64,000 nt of DNA from Halomonas alkalisoli (GCF_021412585.1 NZ_JAKCMI010000019.1:1-64000); one strand, 5' to 3'; counted from the stretch's first letter, positions 36,575 through 44,766 are shown. Program-made: numbers and translations. The notes: generated from the letters alone by a model not told the origin.

Positions 36575-37045
36575 TTGGACACCGATCTAAGCGATCATTC
36601 GAGCCTCAAAGGCCTCTGGGCTAATCATCCCGATTGCACTGTGCCGGCGCTGCCGGTTGTAGTGCAACTCAATGACTTGAACACCTGTCGTCGCATCGCC
36701 TCACGGGTCTCGAATCGCTCACCGTGGAAGGCTTCAACCTTGAGGCTGTGGAAGAAGCTCTCAGCGCAGGCATTGTCGTAACAGTTGCCCTTGGCGCTCA
36801 TGCTGCACTTGAGGTCGTGCCGCGTCAGCAACGACTGGTACAGCGTCGAGCAATACTGGCTGCCGCGAGCCGAGGCACTTTGCTGCTGTTGGCCTTGGCT
36901 CGCCATTGGTAGAGCTGACTGGGTTGAAGCCCTAGCTCACGAGCGGCGGTACTGGCACCAACACGATCAGCGAGTGCCAAGGCCTCGTCCTTGTAGGCCT
37001 GGGAGTGACGGGTACGGGTCTTCTTCACTGACGTTGACATCCACC
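36575..37045 (-). pseudogene. IS3-family element with internal deletion
   Basis: From about 37040 the minus strand codes an OrfA start ([40 protein letters not shown]). It then jumps directly to the end of OrfB in another frame: [40 protein letters not shown] with the catalytic Glu, and [20 protein letters not shown]. The catalytic Asp residues and most of OrfB are deleted. Confidence 0.85.
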
Positions 37046-37050
37046 GCGCT

Positions 37051-37641
37051 TTGGTCAGCCCGCGCCGCGAAAGAGATAGATCAGCATCACGGCAAGGAAG
37101 ATCGGCGGGAATATCCACATCGACCGAAACCATACCCACGAACCATGCAGCCACATGTCTTCGGTACCACCCTTGTCGTTACCTACGCAGGACGGCACCT
37201 GGCCGGTTGGCTAGGCGGATTGGCCGCGCCCGACATCTGGAATGTGTCTAATTATTCCTTGATGTCGTACAGGGTGCGCGGAAATTCTGAACCGGTAAGG
37301 CTATAGATGAACAGCTGTGACGTTTGGTGGGCAAGAAGCTAGCTTCCCTTCCCGTATCCTTGATCTGTTGAGAAATGCTTGCCCATCAACGATGATCTAA
37401 GCAGCACGAGACACTCGACAGATTGATTGGTTGCTGTGAAAATGTGAAGCATATGAAGGCTATTAGACGCAGTCCTTGGCTTGGCAGCCTAGATTGAGCA
37501 GTGGTAACTTCTGCAAGCTACTCGAGTACACCACTCGCCATTTGCCATTGAACCAAGGCAGCAAGGAAAAAATGCCATTGCGTTTTTATTTACATTTAAT
37601 TATCATGCCACATGTGAATTAACCCTCTAGAGACCTATCCT
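37051..37641. other. gap with a small membrane-protein relic
   Basis: On the minus strand around 37060-37160 the sequence reads WLHGSWVWFRSMWIFPPIFL and LIYLFRGAG, like a small membrane protein, without start signals. 37300-37640 is non-coding, turning AT-rich directly before the MvaT-type gene and probably holding its promoter. Confidence 0.4.
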
Positions 37642-38013
37642 ATGTCAAATCTTCTGCAACAGTACGCCCAGCAAGAAAAACAAATGCAGCAAATCGCTGA
37701 ACAGCTGGAAAAAATGAAATCTGATCCCCGGCTCCAAACGGAGATTGAGTTCAAAAATCAGCTTGAATCGTTAATGAAGGATTTTGACAAAAGCTCTGCC
37801 GATGTTCTGTCTCTGCTCCGGCCCGGACAGCAGGCTGATAGTGGCCAGCAGGCACCGGGTCAGCGTCGGAAGCGTAAGCTAAAAATCTATGAAAATCCGC
37901 ACTCGGGCGAAGTCGTTGAAACGCGAGGCGGCAATCAAAAAACCCTAAAAGCATGGAAAGACGAATTCGGCGATGAGACTGTCGAATCTTGGCTGGTCCG
38001 CACCGAAGACTGA
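37642..38013 (+). CDS. MvaT/H-NS-type xenogeneic silencer, 123 aa
   Basis: The N-terminal half is a coiled-coil dimerisation region (LLQQYAQQEKQMQQIAEQLE), followed by a linker rich in Gln and Gly (RPGQQADSGQQAPGQ) and a C-terminal DNA-binding domain with the MvaT pattern: KIYENPHSGEVVETRGGNQK then TLKAWKDEFGDETVESWL. MvaT family proteins bind AT-rich DNA and silence foreign genes. The position inside an AT-rich island suggests that the island carries its own silencer or that this is a paralogue of a core copy. A strong hairpin with a T-run follows (38049-38084). Confidence 0.9.
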   Translation: MSNLLQQYAQQEKQMQQIAEQLEKMKSDPRLQTEIEFKNQLESLMKDFDKSSADVLSLLRPGQQADSGQQAPGQRRKRKLKIYENPHSGEVVETRGGNQKTLKAWKDEFGDETVESWLVRTED

Positions 38014-38048
38014 TTCAGCGCGTCGGCAGCTGCTGATGCTCGATCATG

Positions 38049-38084
38049 AAACCCCATACTCGCTCAGCGGTGTGGGGTTTTTTG
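38049..38084 (+). terminator. rho-independent terminator after the MvaT-type gene
   Basis: AAACCCCA (38049-38056) pairs exactly with TGGGGTTT (38073-38080) and is followed by TTTT. It starts about 35 bases after the stop codon. Confidence 0.88.
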
Positions 38085-38089
38085 TTGCC

Positions 38090-38250
38090 TGGTACCGGAT
38101 GCGTGCAGGTGCTCCACCTCGAAAATGATGGCAAAGATCAAGCCAGTTCATGGCGTCGAGGGCCACATAGGACTTGAAGTTGCTGTTGTACTGCCGACGT
38201 CTCTTGCTCATGATCAGTATCTCTTGGTCGGTCTGATCTGAGCCTAGCAC
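38090..38250 (-). pseudogene. IS3-type orfA 5' scrap
   Basis: SKRRRQYNSNFKSYVALDA on the minus strand (about 38160-38213) is the typical start of an IS3/IS150-type OrfA. It is joined to unrelated sequence; the element is lost. Confidence 0.6.
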
Positions 38251-38274
38251 CTGATCAGAATTTCGTTGGCCACT

Positions 38275-38625
38275 TCACGTAACCTGAAGCTGATCCCGGA
38301 CGTGCTTTTGATACGCACTTTCGATTGCCTCCAGGATCTTGGGGCATTCGCAGTGCAGAATATCCCGGTCAACTCCATCTGGCACTAGGCCCGCGTGGTC
38401 GATACAGCCCCTGACTGTGCGTGACAGCATCGGGTTGGGTAGGTCATGCTCTGCATCGACATCGGCGTAAATGGCGTCATACAGCTCCAAGGCTCGGGCT
38501 TCTTTCCGGAGGATAGAAAGCAGCTCATCCCCCGTTTCAGGACGCTCCTTGGCAAACTTTAGCACCCTTCCGCGCACCTCGTATGGGATAGTCTCGTCGA
38601 GATACGTTAGCACGCTGAAGTTCAT
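38275..38625 (-). CDS. hypothetical protein, 116 aa
   Basis: A soluble, acidic, mostly helical protein (RVLKFAKERPETGDELLSIL, KILEAIESAYQKHVRDQLQ) with TAGGA well placed before the ATG. One CxC (LHCECPKIL). I do not recognise a family. It is the last of three adjacent minus-strand unknown genes. Confidence 0.6.
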   Translation of the reverse strand: MNFSVLTYLDETIPYEVRGRVLKFAKERPETGDELLSILRKEARALELYDAIYADVDAEHDLPNPMLSRTVRGCIDHAGLVPDGVDRDILHCECPKILEAIESAYQKHVRDQLQVT

Positions 38626-38661
38626 GGAGAATTCCTACGTTGTTCGGCAATGCCTGAAACA

Positions 38662-38913
38662 CTACCGCGAATCGTCCTTCCGAGTAAGGCTTCTGATTTT
38701 ACCTCTTACATTGATGGCCACAAGTCTCTCAGGATTCTCGGTTTCAATTCCGTACCTGACCCGGCTGCGCGATACCTCCTTCGCCAGCGTATCGGCGCGG
38801 CGGTCAGCTTCTAGAGTCCTCAATATGACATCCATGTCGATGCTCTGGTTCATTGGATCAACATTCAGTTTACTTCCCAAGCTTGTAGTGTTTCGAATGT
38901 CGATTCGAGACAT
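38662..38913 (-). CDS. hypothetical small basic protein, 83 aa
   Basis: Hydrophilic protein with many Arg and Asp (IDMDVILRTLEADRRADTLA, VRGKIRSLTRKDDSR). An AAGGACTT site precedes the ATG at 38913. It overlaps the 3' end of the next gene by 49 bases in another frame, so the two are probably translated from one mRNA. No family recognised. Confidence 0.5.
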   Translation of the reverse strand: MSRIDIRNTTSLGSKLNVDPMNQSIDMDVILRTLEADRRADTLAKEVSRSRVRYGIETENPERLVAINVRGKIRSLTRKDDSR

Positions 38914-39275
38914 AAGTCCTTATCAGAAAAATTTCCAAAGTGCCTTATCCACCTTATTTTGTTGAGAATGTTTTGAAAGTATTTAATCCCATGATGATTG
39001 TTCCTATTAGCAAGTGCCAAGATTATGCTAAAAGGCTCATTGGCCGGTGATAAATAATCTAGATCGAAGCCTAATTCAAAGCCTTCACCCGCTAACTGAA
39101 TCGCTTCATCCTTTGTTTCCGCGACCAAATCTGTTGGATCAAAGTGTTTTATGCAAAATTCCCTGTTATCAAGACCCCCACCTGGAAGCTTTACATGAAT
39201 AAATAAAAATCGATATGTGGTGTCACCATCGCTGAAAGTCACCAAGACCCATTTCTCTACATTAGGAAAATCCAT
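38865..39275 (-). CDS. hypothetical protein, 136 aa
   Basis: ATG 39275 has GGAG nine bases upstream and starts DFPNVEKWVLVTFSDGDTTY. The protein looks alpha/beta with a strand-rich first half (RFLFIHVKLPGGGLDNREFC). The frame is open to a TTG at 39332. AT-rich; no family recognised. First gene of the three-gene minus-strand group. Confidence 0.6.
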   Translation of the reverse strand: MDFPNVEKWVLVTFSDGDTTYRFLFIHVKLPGGGLDNREFCIKHFDPTDLVAETKDEAIQLAGEGFELGFDLDYLSPANEPFSIILALANRNNHHGIKYFQNILNKIRWIRHFGNFSDKDLCLESTFETLQAWEVN

Positions 39276-39414
39276 TTTTCTTATCTCCAAAGATTGGTTG
39301 TATAATTTTGACTCATTTTTTTCACTTGTCAATCTAGCTGATAAGTTATTGCGCTTTTTTTAGCGTCCGAATATTATTTGGAAAATTAATTTAGTTACCA
39401 TTTATATTTTTAGG

Positions 39415-39555
39415 CTGTAATTTCCTGTGACCATTTTGGTATACCTAAACAAGTACGACTTGGTTGGCATTGCTTTTGTACTGATAATATTGCCTTTTGC
39501 ATCCAAAGAGGTACAATGGATATAAATACAACCAAAACGGTACAAGGAGGTGCGC
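39415..39555. promoter_or_regulatory. repeat-bearing promoter region of the serine recombinase
   Basis: CCATTTTGGTATACC (39432-39446) and ACCAAAACGGTAC (39531-39543) are near inverted repeats about 90 bases apart, with further GGTAC copies between (for example GAGGTACAATGG at 39509). Such spaced inverted motifs upstream of a resolvase gene are typical of res sub-sites or autoregulatory operators. AAGGAGGT at 39543-39550 is the ribosome site. Confidence 0.45.
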
Positions 39556-39559
39556 AATC

Positions 39560-40192
39560 ATGTCCCCACAGATTTTTGTCCGTGGATATCTTCGAGCTTC
39601 TACAAATGACCAAGATGCGAATCGAGCGCGAATAGTGCTTAAGCGATTTGCCGATGAACATGGTGTCAGAGTGGCTGCTTGGTATACTGAAAATGCAAGT
39701 GGTGCTCAAGCTGATCGTTTTGAATTACTCAGACTACTAGCAGATTCAGGGCCAGGAGATGTGCTTCTAATAGAGCAGGTGGATCGACTGACCCGCTTGG
39801 CCCGAGCTGATTGGGAATCGCTTAAAGTGGCTATACAGCAAGCTGGCGTCCGAATTGTCGCTCTGGACTTACCAACGAGCCATGCAGCGATGCGGGCTAC
39901 AGGTGGTGAAGATTTTACTGCCCGGATGCTTGATGCTGTTAATGACATGCTTTTGGATATGCTTGCTGCGGTGGCTAGGAAAGATTATGAAGATCGTAGG
40001 CGAAGGCAAGCAGAAGGCATTGAGAAAGCCAAATCTCGTGGCGTTTACAAGGGGAGACCTTCTGATAGCGCTCTACACTTGAGAGTGGCAGAAATTCGAA
40101 CTAAAGGATTTAGCATACGCAAGACAGCTGAGCTGGCTGGGTGCTCTCCTAGTACTGTACAAAGAGTCTTGTCTTCAATTGATAACAACTGA
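39560..40192 (+). CDS. serine recombinase (resolvase/invertase family), 210 aa
   Basis: The N-terminal catalytic domain has FVRGYLRASTNDQDANRAR with the nucleophile Ser, and the conserved LLIEQVDRLTRL and ARKDYEDRRRRQAEGIEKAK (long helix E with basic residues), followed by a C-terminal helix-turn-helix (IRKTAELAGCSPSTVQRVLS). The size is that of small resolvases and DNA invertases, so it cuts and rejoins DNA at short dimeric sites. AAGGAGG precedes ATG 39560; the frame is open back to 39497. It converges with the E2-E1 gene. It may resolve or invert part of this island. Confidence 0.92.
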   Translation: MSPQIFVRGYLRASTNDQDANRARIVLKRFADEHGVRVAAWYTENASGAQADRFELLRLLADSGPGDVLLIEQVDRLTRLARADWESLKVAIQQAGVRIVALDLPTSHAAMRATGGEDFTARMLDAVNDMLLDMLAAVARKDYEDRRRRQAEGIEKAKSRGVYKGRPSDSALHLRVAEIRTKGFSIRKTAELAGCSPSTVQRVLSSIDNN

Positions 40193-40233
40193 ATTTTTTA
40201 CTTAAATTTTTTCTGCTTCAAAAGCATAATGAA

Positions 40234-41997
40234 TTATGACTGTTGTGGCTGTTTATCTTGCTGGCATGCCGCACACCTTGGATGTGGTTTGATACGTGCA
40301 GTCTTCCACGATGGTGTACACAAGTTGGCATCTTCATTTCGGAAACAAATTGAACTATAATCCCAAGCGTAGTCGGGATAGCCGCTATCGCTACCGCGAC
40401 ACAAAGTAGCAACAGATAGCCTAGTCGCCATCATAGAAATAGACATCAAGTCAAAGGATGTGCCTGTAAAGGTTGGATCGAGGCATCCATGAGGTTGCAC
40501 GGCCTCATCATCCATCTTGTCACTAGGTATCGGGATGCTTCCATCATTCTCATAATGTAGTAAGCAGCTCCAGCAGCCCGTCTCTCCAGGAGTCAGCCTG
40601 GCAACTCTTCCTCCCCATGCTCCATGAGTGGAAGATACGATGATATGTGGAATTTCATAACCTCTTGATAAACTCGATAGGTAACGATGTACTCCCATAG
40701 ATGCACTTGAGTCAATGATCAAGTCACTATCCGAAATGGCTCTGTGAAGGGTTTCGTTATGAGATGATTTTTGTCCACTTTTGGCGTCAAAATAAGCTGT
40801 GCTTCCAATGCGAATGGGGATGTGTTCACCTATTTGTGTGTAGGGGTAATTGACCTTTATTAACTGAGCTATATGAATGCTCTTGTGCAATCCCGCTGCA
40901 CCGAAGCCGCTTGCCCATCGGACACTATTCCCTGGCTCTACGATGTCACTGTCAACGAGGTGGAGCTTACCGATACCTGCTTTTGCCAACTCAATGGCTA
41001 TAGGTGATCCGATGCTACCTAGCCCAATACAAGTGACAGTGGCACCCTCTAGCGGACTTGCTTCAGGTATTCTCTTGAAAACCTCTTTCCGGCTCTCAGC
41101 ATGTGATCTTATAAGCTGTGCATCAGTTCTTGCAGTGCCTTTCACGCTCCGCCTGGCTACGACAATCCAAGTGGGAATGCTCTTTTCATGCTCTAGCTCA
41201 TCATGATATGCGAATGCGTAAATATCCAGCCTATGCTCTAATGGGTGTTTTTGGTCTTTTCTATACTCCTTGAATTTGTGCATGTTTCTTGGCAGTGAGT
41301 GGCCCAAGTCCTTTTCGGCTTCTTTGATAATTGTCTTTGCATCTAAAGAAGAAGGGGGATTGCTTAGATATGCCCAATAGCCAGAAGCATTCGTATGGCA
41401 GTATATCCCAGTGTTTTGTTGGACAACTGTGTTGGTTCCGATTTTACTGCTTGTCATTTCATTGTTTGCGCTATATGCAATGCCCCTCAATGGATGTGCG
41501 CTGGACAGTCTGAGATTAAGGGTGCCTTTGCCTTGTGATATGCTTTCAGGGAGGCTGGGAAGTAATAAATGGCTGTTGATTTCGTAGGTCATATAAGCCC
41601 CAATAGGGATGCCGATCTTCTCCTCTCTGTGTTTTGCTTTAGGATCACCTTCATTGATCCGTAATATATCTGGTAGCTGTCGTGAGATTACATCTGCAAT
41701 CGTATCACTGGTATCCCAAGTATCCTGTGCGTGAGCTAGTAGGCAGAGGCCGCCTTCATGAGGCTCTTGGTGTCTCAGGTTACGTTTTTGTGTAGTAACC
41801 TTGGGAGGGAAGTACGGATAATCATCGGGGAAGTAGATAGAGAGGGGGAGTTCCTCTTCTTCCCAAAGAAAGGCGGCTTGAATGATCAAGAGGCCTTTCT
41901 CCTTGGCCTCTAAATCGATCTCATATGGGATCCCATATTCAACAAAGGCCTGAGCTTCGGCTTCCAACCGCCCAGGCCATTTATCCCACCAATACAT
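40234..41997 (-). CDS. ubiquitin-conjugation-like E2-E1 fusion protein, 587 aa
   Basis: Residues 1-120 are an E2 (UBC-like) domain: LPLSIYFPDDYPYFPPKV is the classic E2 strand and YPxxPP turn, and GGLCLL carries the candidate catalytic Cys85, followed by WDTSDTIADV. After a linker, residues 310-587 are a ThiF/E1 adenylation domain: CIGLGSIGSPIAIELAKAG (nucleotide loop 325-330), VDSDIVEPGNSVRW with the conserved Arg, CWSC (475-478) and CAAC (575-578) zinc pairs, and GCLDPTFTGTSFD with Cys505 as candidate E1 catalytic Cys. The layout is that of CBASS Cap2. No CD-NTase is visible. The ATG overlaps the stop of a 48-codon gene. Confidence 0.9.
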   Translation of the reverse strand: MYWWDKWPGRLEAEAQAFVEYGIPYEIDLEAKEKGLLIIQAAFLWEEEELPLSIYFPDDYPYFPPKVTTQKRNLRHQEPHEGGLCLLAHAQDTWDTSDTIADVISRQLPDILRINEGDPKAKHREEKIGIPIGAYMTYEINSHLLLPSLPESISQGKGTLNLRLSSAHPLRGIAYSANNEMTSSKIGTNTVVQQNTGIYCHTNASGYWAYLSNPPSSLDAKTIIKEAEKDLGHSLPRNMHKFKEYRKDQKHPLEHRLDIYAFAYHDELEHEKSIPTWIVVARRSVKGTARTDAQLIRSHAESRKEVFKRIPEASPLEGATVTCIGLGSIGSPIAIELAKAGIGKLHLVDSDIVEPGNSVRWASGFGAAGLHKSIHIAQLIKVNYPYTQIGEHIPIRIGSTAYFDAKSGQKSSHNETLHRAISDSDLIIDSSASMGVHRYLSSLSRGYEIPHIIVSSTHGAWGGRVARLTPGETGCWSCLLHYENDGSIPIPSDKMDDEAVQPHGCLDPTFTGTSFDLMSISMMATRLSVATLCRGSDSGYPDYAWDYSSICFRNEDANLCTPSWKTARIKPHPRCAACQQDKQPQQS

Positions 41998-42143
41998 CAG
42001 CCAACCTCACGGTGCCCAGGCGAACGAGGTGTCGGAGGAGGGCCAGGAACATGGTCGGGACGTCCAGGCGTTTGGCTGGGTGGGCCCTTGGGGACGTCAG
42101 GGCGTTGGCTGTTTTCAGATCCGGGGTGCTGGCTACTACTCAT
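41997..42143 (-). CDS. 48-aa proline-rich peptide overlapping the E2-E1 gene, ends in Gly
   Basis: ATG 42143 has GAGG eight bases upstream. The product has 13 Pro and 6 Gly in 48 residues, no hydrophobic core (VPGPPPTPRSPGHREVG at the end) and a C-terminal Gly. Its TGA shares bases with the ATG of the E2-E1 gene (TGATG at 41995-41999), a tight arrangement for translational coupling. Ubiquitin-like modifiers are joined through a C-terminal Gly, so a substrate or modifier role is imaginable, but there is no beta-grasp fold here and no homologue I know. It could also be a leader peptide controlling translation. Confidence 0.55.
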   Translation of the reverse strand: MSSSQHPGSENSQRPDVPKGPPSQTPGRPDHVPGPPPTPRSPGHREVG

Positions 42144-42197
42144 CAGGTTTACCTCATCATGGGCTTCCTAATGAGTCTAGCTTGGCATTCTCAAATG

Positions 42198-42299
42198 TCA
42201 ATATGTAGTGCTACTCCTGGTATCAGGTACTATATGATGTGATTGGCGTCCGATTTCTTCTGTAGATATATCCAGTATTTTCATTGTGTTACGCACCAT
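42198..42299 (-). CDS. possible 33-aa peptide upstream of the mini-gene
   Basis: A short frame (VRNTMKILDISTEEIGRQSH onwards) with AAGATGAAG before the ATG, in the same frame as the 48-residue gene and separated from it by three stops. It may be a decayed part of an older gene. Weak. Confidence 0.22.
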   Translation of the reverse strand: MVRNTMKILDISTEEIGRQSHHIVPDTRSSTTY

Positions 42300-42403
42300 C
42301 TTCATCTTCTGTATCTAGGATTTCACGCAATGAGAAGCGTTAGCGCCTATCGAATATCAGCTACTGCTTACATCTGTGTCATCTGTCAACTAATCTGGTA
42401 GAT

Positions 42404-42841
42404 CTACATTGACCCCGTCCATGGGGGTACCATAACCACTTCGGTGGGTAGTTGCTTGAGCCTGTATTCTGTTTTTGCGTCCCAGCGGTAAGCCACCATG
42501 CACGGTCCTAGGAACGTCAAGGGGGGCAGGTTGGGGTGCTTAACCTTATTAAGCGATGTTGCATGCATCAGGTCTGGCGGCGATGGGAGTCATAGTGACC
42601 GCCACGTGTGCTCTGTGATGTGAATGATATACTCGTCGACGCTGGTACGAAGGACCTCAAATGGCTCAGGAGGCGGCGGGCAGTAGGCATAGAACGAGGA
42701 ACTGCTTCGGGCTATCCCCCCAGCCCTGATGATCGTGTCTTTCGTTTCAAGGTCAGGTTGTAATCTCCGTGGTGTACACCGCCCCTGGCCTTGGCTATCC
42801 TGTTGATATAAATGGGTTAAATTTTCGTGGCGAGAAAGTGT
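42404..42841 (-). pseudogene. degenerate reading frame upstream of the E2-E1 locus, faintly JAB-like
   Basis: A frame of about 145 codons without a start and with one TGA at 42590-42592 looks protein-like on both sides of the stop. It contains ARSSSSFYAYCPPPPEPFEV, SVDEYIIHITEHTWRSL, stop, LPSPPDLMHATSLNKVKHP and LTFLGPCMVAYRWDAKTEYR. The His-x-PSPxD spacing after the stop recalls the JAB/Mov34 metalloprotease signature (HxHPxxxPSxxD), which would fit beside an E2-E1 gene, but the metal ligands do not align cleanly. Same strand as the E2-E1 gene. Confidence 0.35.
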
Positions 42842-43024
42842 TCAAAAATGTCCCAAGAACGGGGCCCAGCTTAGTTTCTTGCACACTTTTTGTTGACTAT
42901 TGACTAGCGAGGTGCTTTATGTCATTGTTGTTAAAGGGGAATCAGTGGCGAATCTATTGCACAGATTCAGATAAGTTGATGTTCCCGTTCTGAGTGCCCA
43001 TGTCATGACGGGCGGAGGCGTTGA
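42842..43024. other. junction between island and core-like DNA
   Basis: Composition and gene style change here. No tRNA gene, integrase or direct repeat marking an attachment site was found. The right part holds the ribosome site GGAGG before the GTG start at 43025. Confidence 0.45.
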
Positions 43025-43909
43025 GTGAAGCTGCTGATACTGGATGCCGGTCACTGCCTGAACCTGGCACTGGCCCGGGTGGCGCACCGTAGAAGCGATA
43101 CCGAGCTGGTTATCGAGCCCGGTATCGCCGTCGATGCCGCCTACCTGCGCGAACTGCAGCCGGATGCGGTGATCATACCGCCGCTGTCGGCGCCGATGGA
43201 GATCGATCCCTCCGCGGTAGTGAGCCATGGCGAAGGTGTGGATGTCGTCCTTGCGGCTTGCCGCGAGATCGATATGCCGCTGGTCTGGTGCGTCTCCGAT
43301 CAGCTCTACCAGGATGGCTTCGATACCCCGATCGATGAGCATGTGATCCCGGCGCCGCGGGACGAGAGCCTGCGGCGCCTGATCGCCATCGGGGATCGGA
43401 TCCGCAGCAGTCACCCCCGGCATCTGATCGTACGGCTGGGGCCGCTGTTTGCCCTGGAGGGGGGGCATGCCTGGCTGAGCGGTGTGATCGACAGCCTGAT
43501 GGGCGGAGAGGATGTGCGTGCCGCCCAGGATGTCATCTTCTGCCCCACCTCGGCGGATGCCGTGGCCATGGCACTGATCGGCATGCTTCACCAGCTCGGC
43601 TGCGGCTCCACTGCCTGGGGCGCCTATCACCTGGCGGGCACGGAGCCGGTCAGCGCCTATACCTTCACCACCATGGTTCGCACGCAACTGTCGACTCGCC
43701 TCGAGGGGCTGGGGGAACAGGTGGCGCTGGGGGAGGTGAAGGCGCTCAAGCATCATCACGACCAGCCGTTGCGACGCGTGCTCAATTGCCGGCGCGTGCT
43801 GGAGGCCTTCGGCGTTCACCAGAAGCCCTGGCGGCTGGAGGTGGGGCGTCTGCTGGACGAGTGGTGTCACGCGCGGCAACCGCTCGAGGAGGGTGACGCT
43901 CACCCATGA
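43025..43909 (+). CDS. dTDP-4-dehydrorhamnose reductase-like sugar-nucleotide protein, 294 aa
   Basis: An RmlD-like Rossmann protein: KLLILDAGHCLNLALARVAH at the start, strand DAVIIPPLSAPMEID, LVWCVSDQLYQDG, HLIVRLGPLFALEGG and GAYHLAGTEPVSAYTFTTMV in the order of the substrate-binding half of the family. The usual GxxGxxG loop and the YxxxK catalytic pair are not clear, so it may be a non-catalytic or divergent member. It starts at GTG (GGAGG upstream) and its stop overlaps the plsC start (ATGA). Coupled translation with plsC suggests a lipid or envelope role. Family link moderate. Confidence 0.7.
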   Translation: MKLLILDAGHCLNLALARVAHRRSDTELVIEPGIAVDAAYLRELQPDAVIIPPLSAPMEIDPSAVVSHGEGVDVVLAACREIDMPLVWCVSDQLYQDGFDTPIDEHVIPAPRDESLRRLIAIGDRIRSSHPRHLIVRLGPLFALEGGHAWLSGVIDSLMGGEDVRAAQDVIFCPTSADAVAMALIGMLHQLGCGSTAWGAYHLAGTEPVSAYTFTTMVRTQLSTRLEGLGEQVALGEVKALKHHHDQPLRRVLNCRRVLEAFGVHQKPWRLEVGRLLDEWCHARQPLEEGDAHP

Positions 43910-44673
43910 ATGTGATTCGCAGCCTGCTGTTCTACCTGGGCTATTTCCTCGCCATCCTGGTTTGCGGGGGGCTCTTCCTGCCCGTGGCACCGCTTATGCC
44001 GCTGCCGACCCGTTACCGGCTGCTCAATCTCTATAACCACTTCATTACCGCCTGGTTCCGTTGGACCTGTGGCGTGCGTTACCGGGTCAGCGGCAGGGAG
44101 CATCTGCCGGAAGGGCCTTGCGTGATCCTGGCCAATCATCAGTGTGAATGGGAAACCATCTATCTGCAGGTGCTCAAGCCGCCGGTGTGCACGGTGCTCA
44201 AGCAGGAGCTGCTGAGGATTCCCCTGTTCGGCTGGGGGTTGCGCCTGCTGCACCCCATTGCACTGGACCGTTCGAAGCCGGCCCGGGCCATGCGCCAGGT
44301 CCTGACCCAGGGCGTACAGCGCCTGAACGAGGGCCTGTCGGTGCTGATCTTCCCCGAGGGTACCCGGGTGGCGCCCGGCGAGCGCAGGCGCTACAACAAG
44401 AGCGGTACGGTGATCGCCTGTCGTGCCGGGGTGCCTGTGGTGCCGGTGGCGCACAACGCCGGCGAGCGTTGGCCGGGTCGGCACTGGGTCAAGAACCCGG
44501 GGCTGCTGAGCGTGGTGGTGGGCGAGCCCATTGCCACCGAGGGCCGCACGCCCGAAGAGGTGCTGGTCGAGGTGGAGGCATGGATCGAGGCGCGGCTGGC
44601 GGAGATTTCCGAAGTGCCGCGGCCCGAGGCCCCTGCGCCTGCCCGCGGGAGGAGTGTCCGCTCCGCGTCATAA
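43906..44673 (+). CDS. plsC: 1-acyl-sn-glycerol-3-phosphate acyltransferase (PlsC-like)
   Basis: At 255 residues with one N-terminal membrane helix (LLFYLGYFLAILVCGGLFLP), the protein carries the acyltransferase motifs: ILANHQCEWETIYL (HX4E variant of the HX4D box), GWGLRLLHPIALDRSKPARA (motif II), LIFPEGTR (motif III) and VPVVPVAHNAG (motif IV). It acylates lysophosphatidic acid to phosphatidic acid at the inner membrane. The Glu in place of Asp in the first box is seen in this subfamily. Translation is coupled to the upstream gene, and a strong bidirectional terminator ends the unit. Confidence 0.92.
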   Translation: MNVIRSLLFYLGYFLAILVCGGLFLPVAPLMPLPTRYRLLNLYNHFITAWFRWTCGVRYRVSGREHLPEGPCVILANHQCEWETIYLQVLKPPVCTVLKQELLRIPLFGWGLRLLHPIALDRSKPARAMRQVLTQGVQRLNEGLSVLIFPEGTRVAPGERRRYNKSGTVIACRAGVPVVPVAHNAGERWPGRHWVKNPGLLSVVVGEPIATEGRTPEEVLVEVEAWIEARLAEISEVPRPEAPAPARGRSVRSAS

Positions 44674-44702
44674 GTCTGCCGGTCAGGAAAAAACCGGGTC
44701 AC

Positions 44703-44736
44703 GAAAAAGGCGTCCGCGAAGCGGACGCCTTTTTCA
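44703..44736. terminator. bidirectional rho-independent terminator between plsC and fabB
   Basis: AAAAAGGCGTCCGC, loop GAA, GCGGACGCCTTTTT is a perfect 14-base stem with A-run and T-run on the two sides, so it can stop transcription from plsC (plus) and fabB (minus). Confidence 0.97.
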
Positions 44737-44766
44737 GGGTGCGACAGATGTCAGTAATACACTGGC

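Noticed and set aside
40234..42143. Complete CBASS system
   Set aside because: Only the Cap2-like protein is present; no CD-NTase, Cap3 or effector gene is found on either side.
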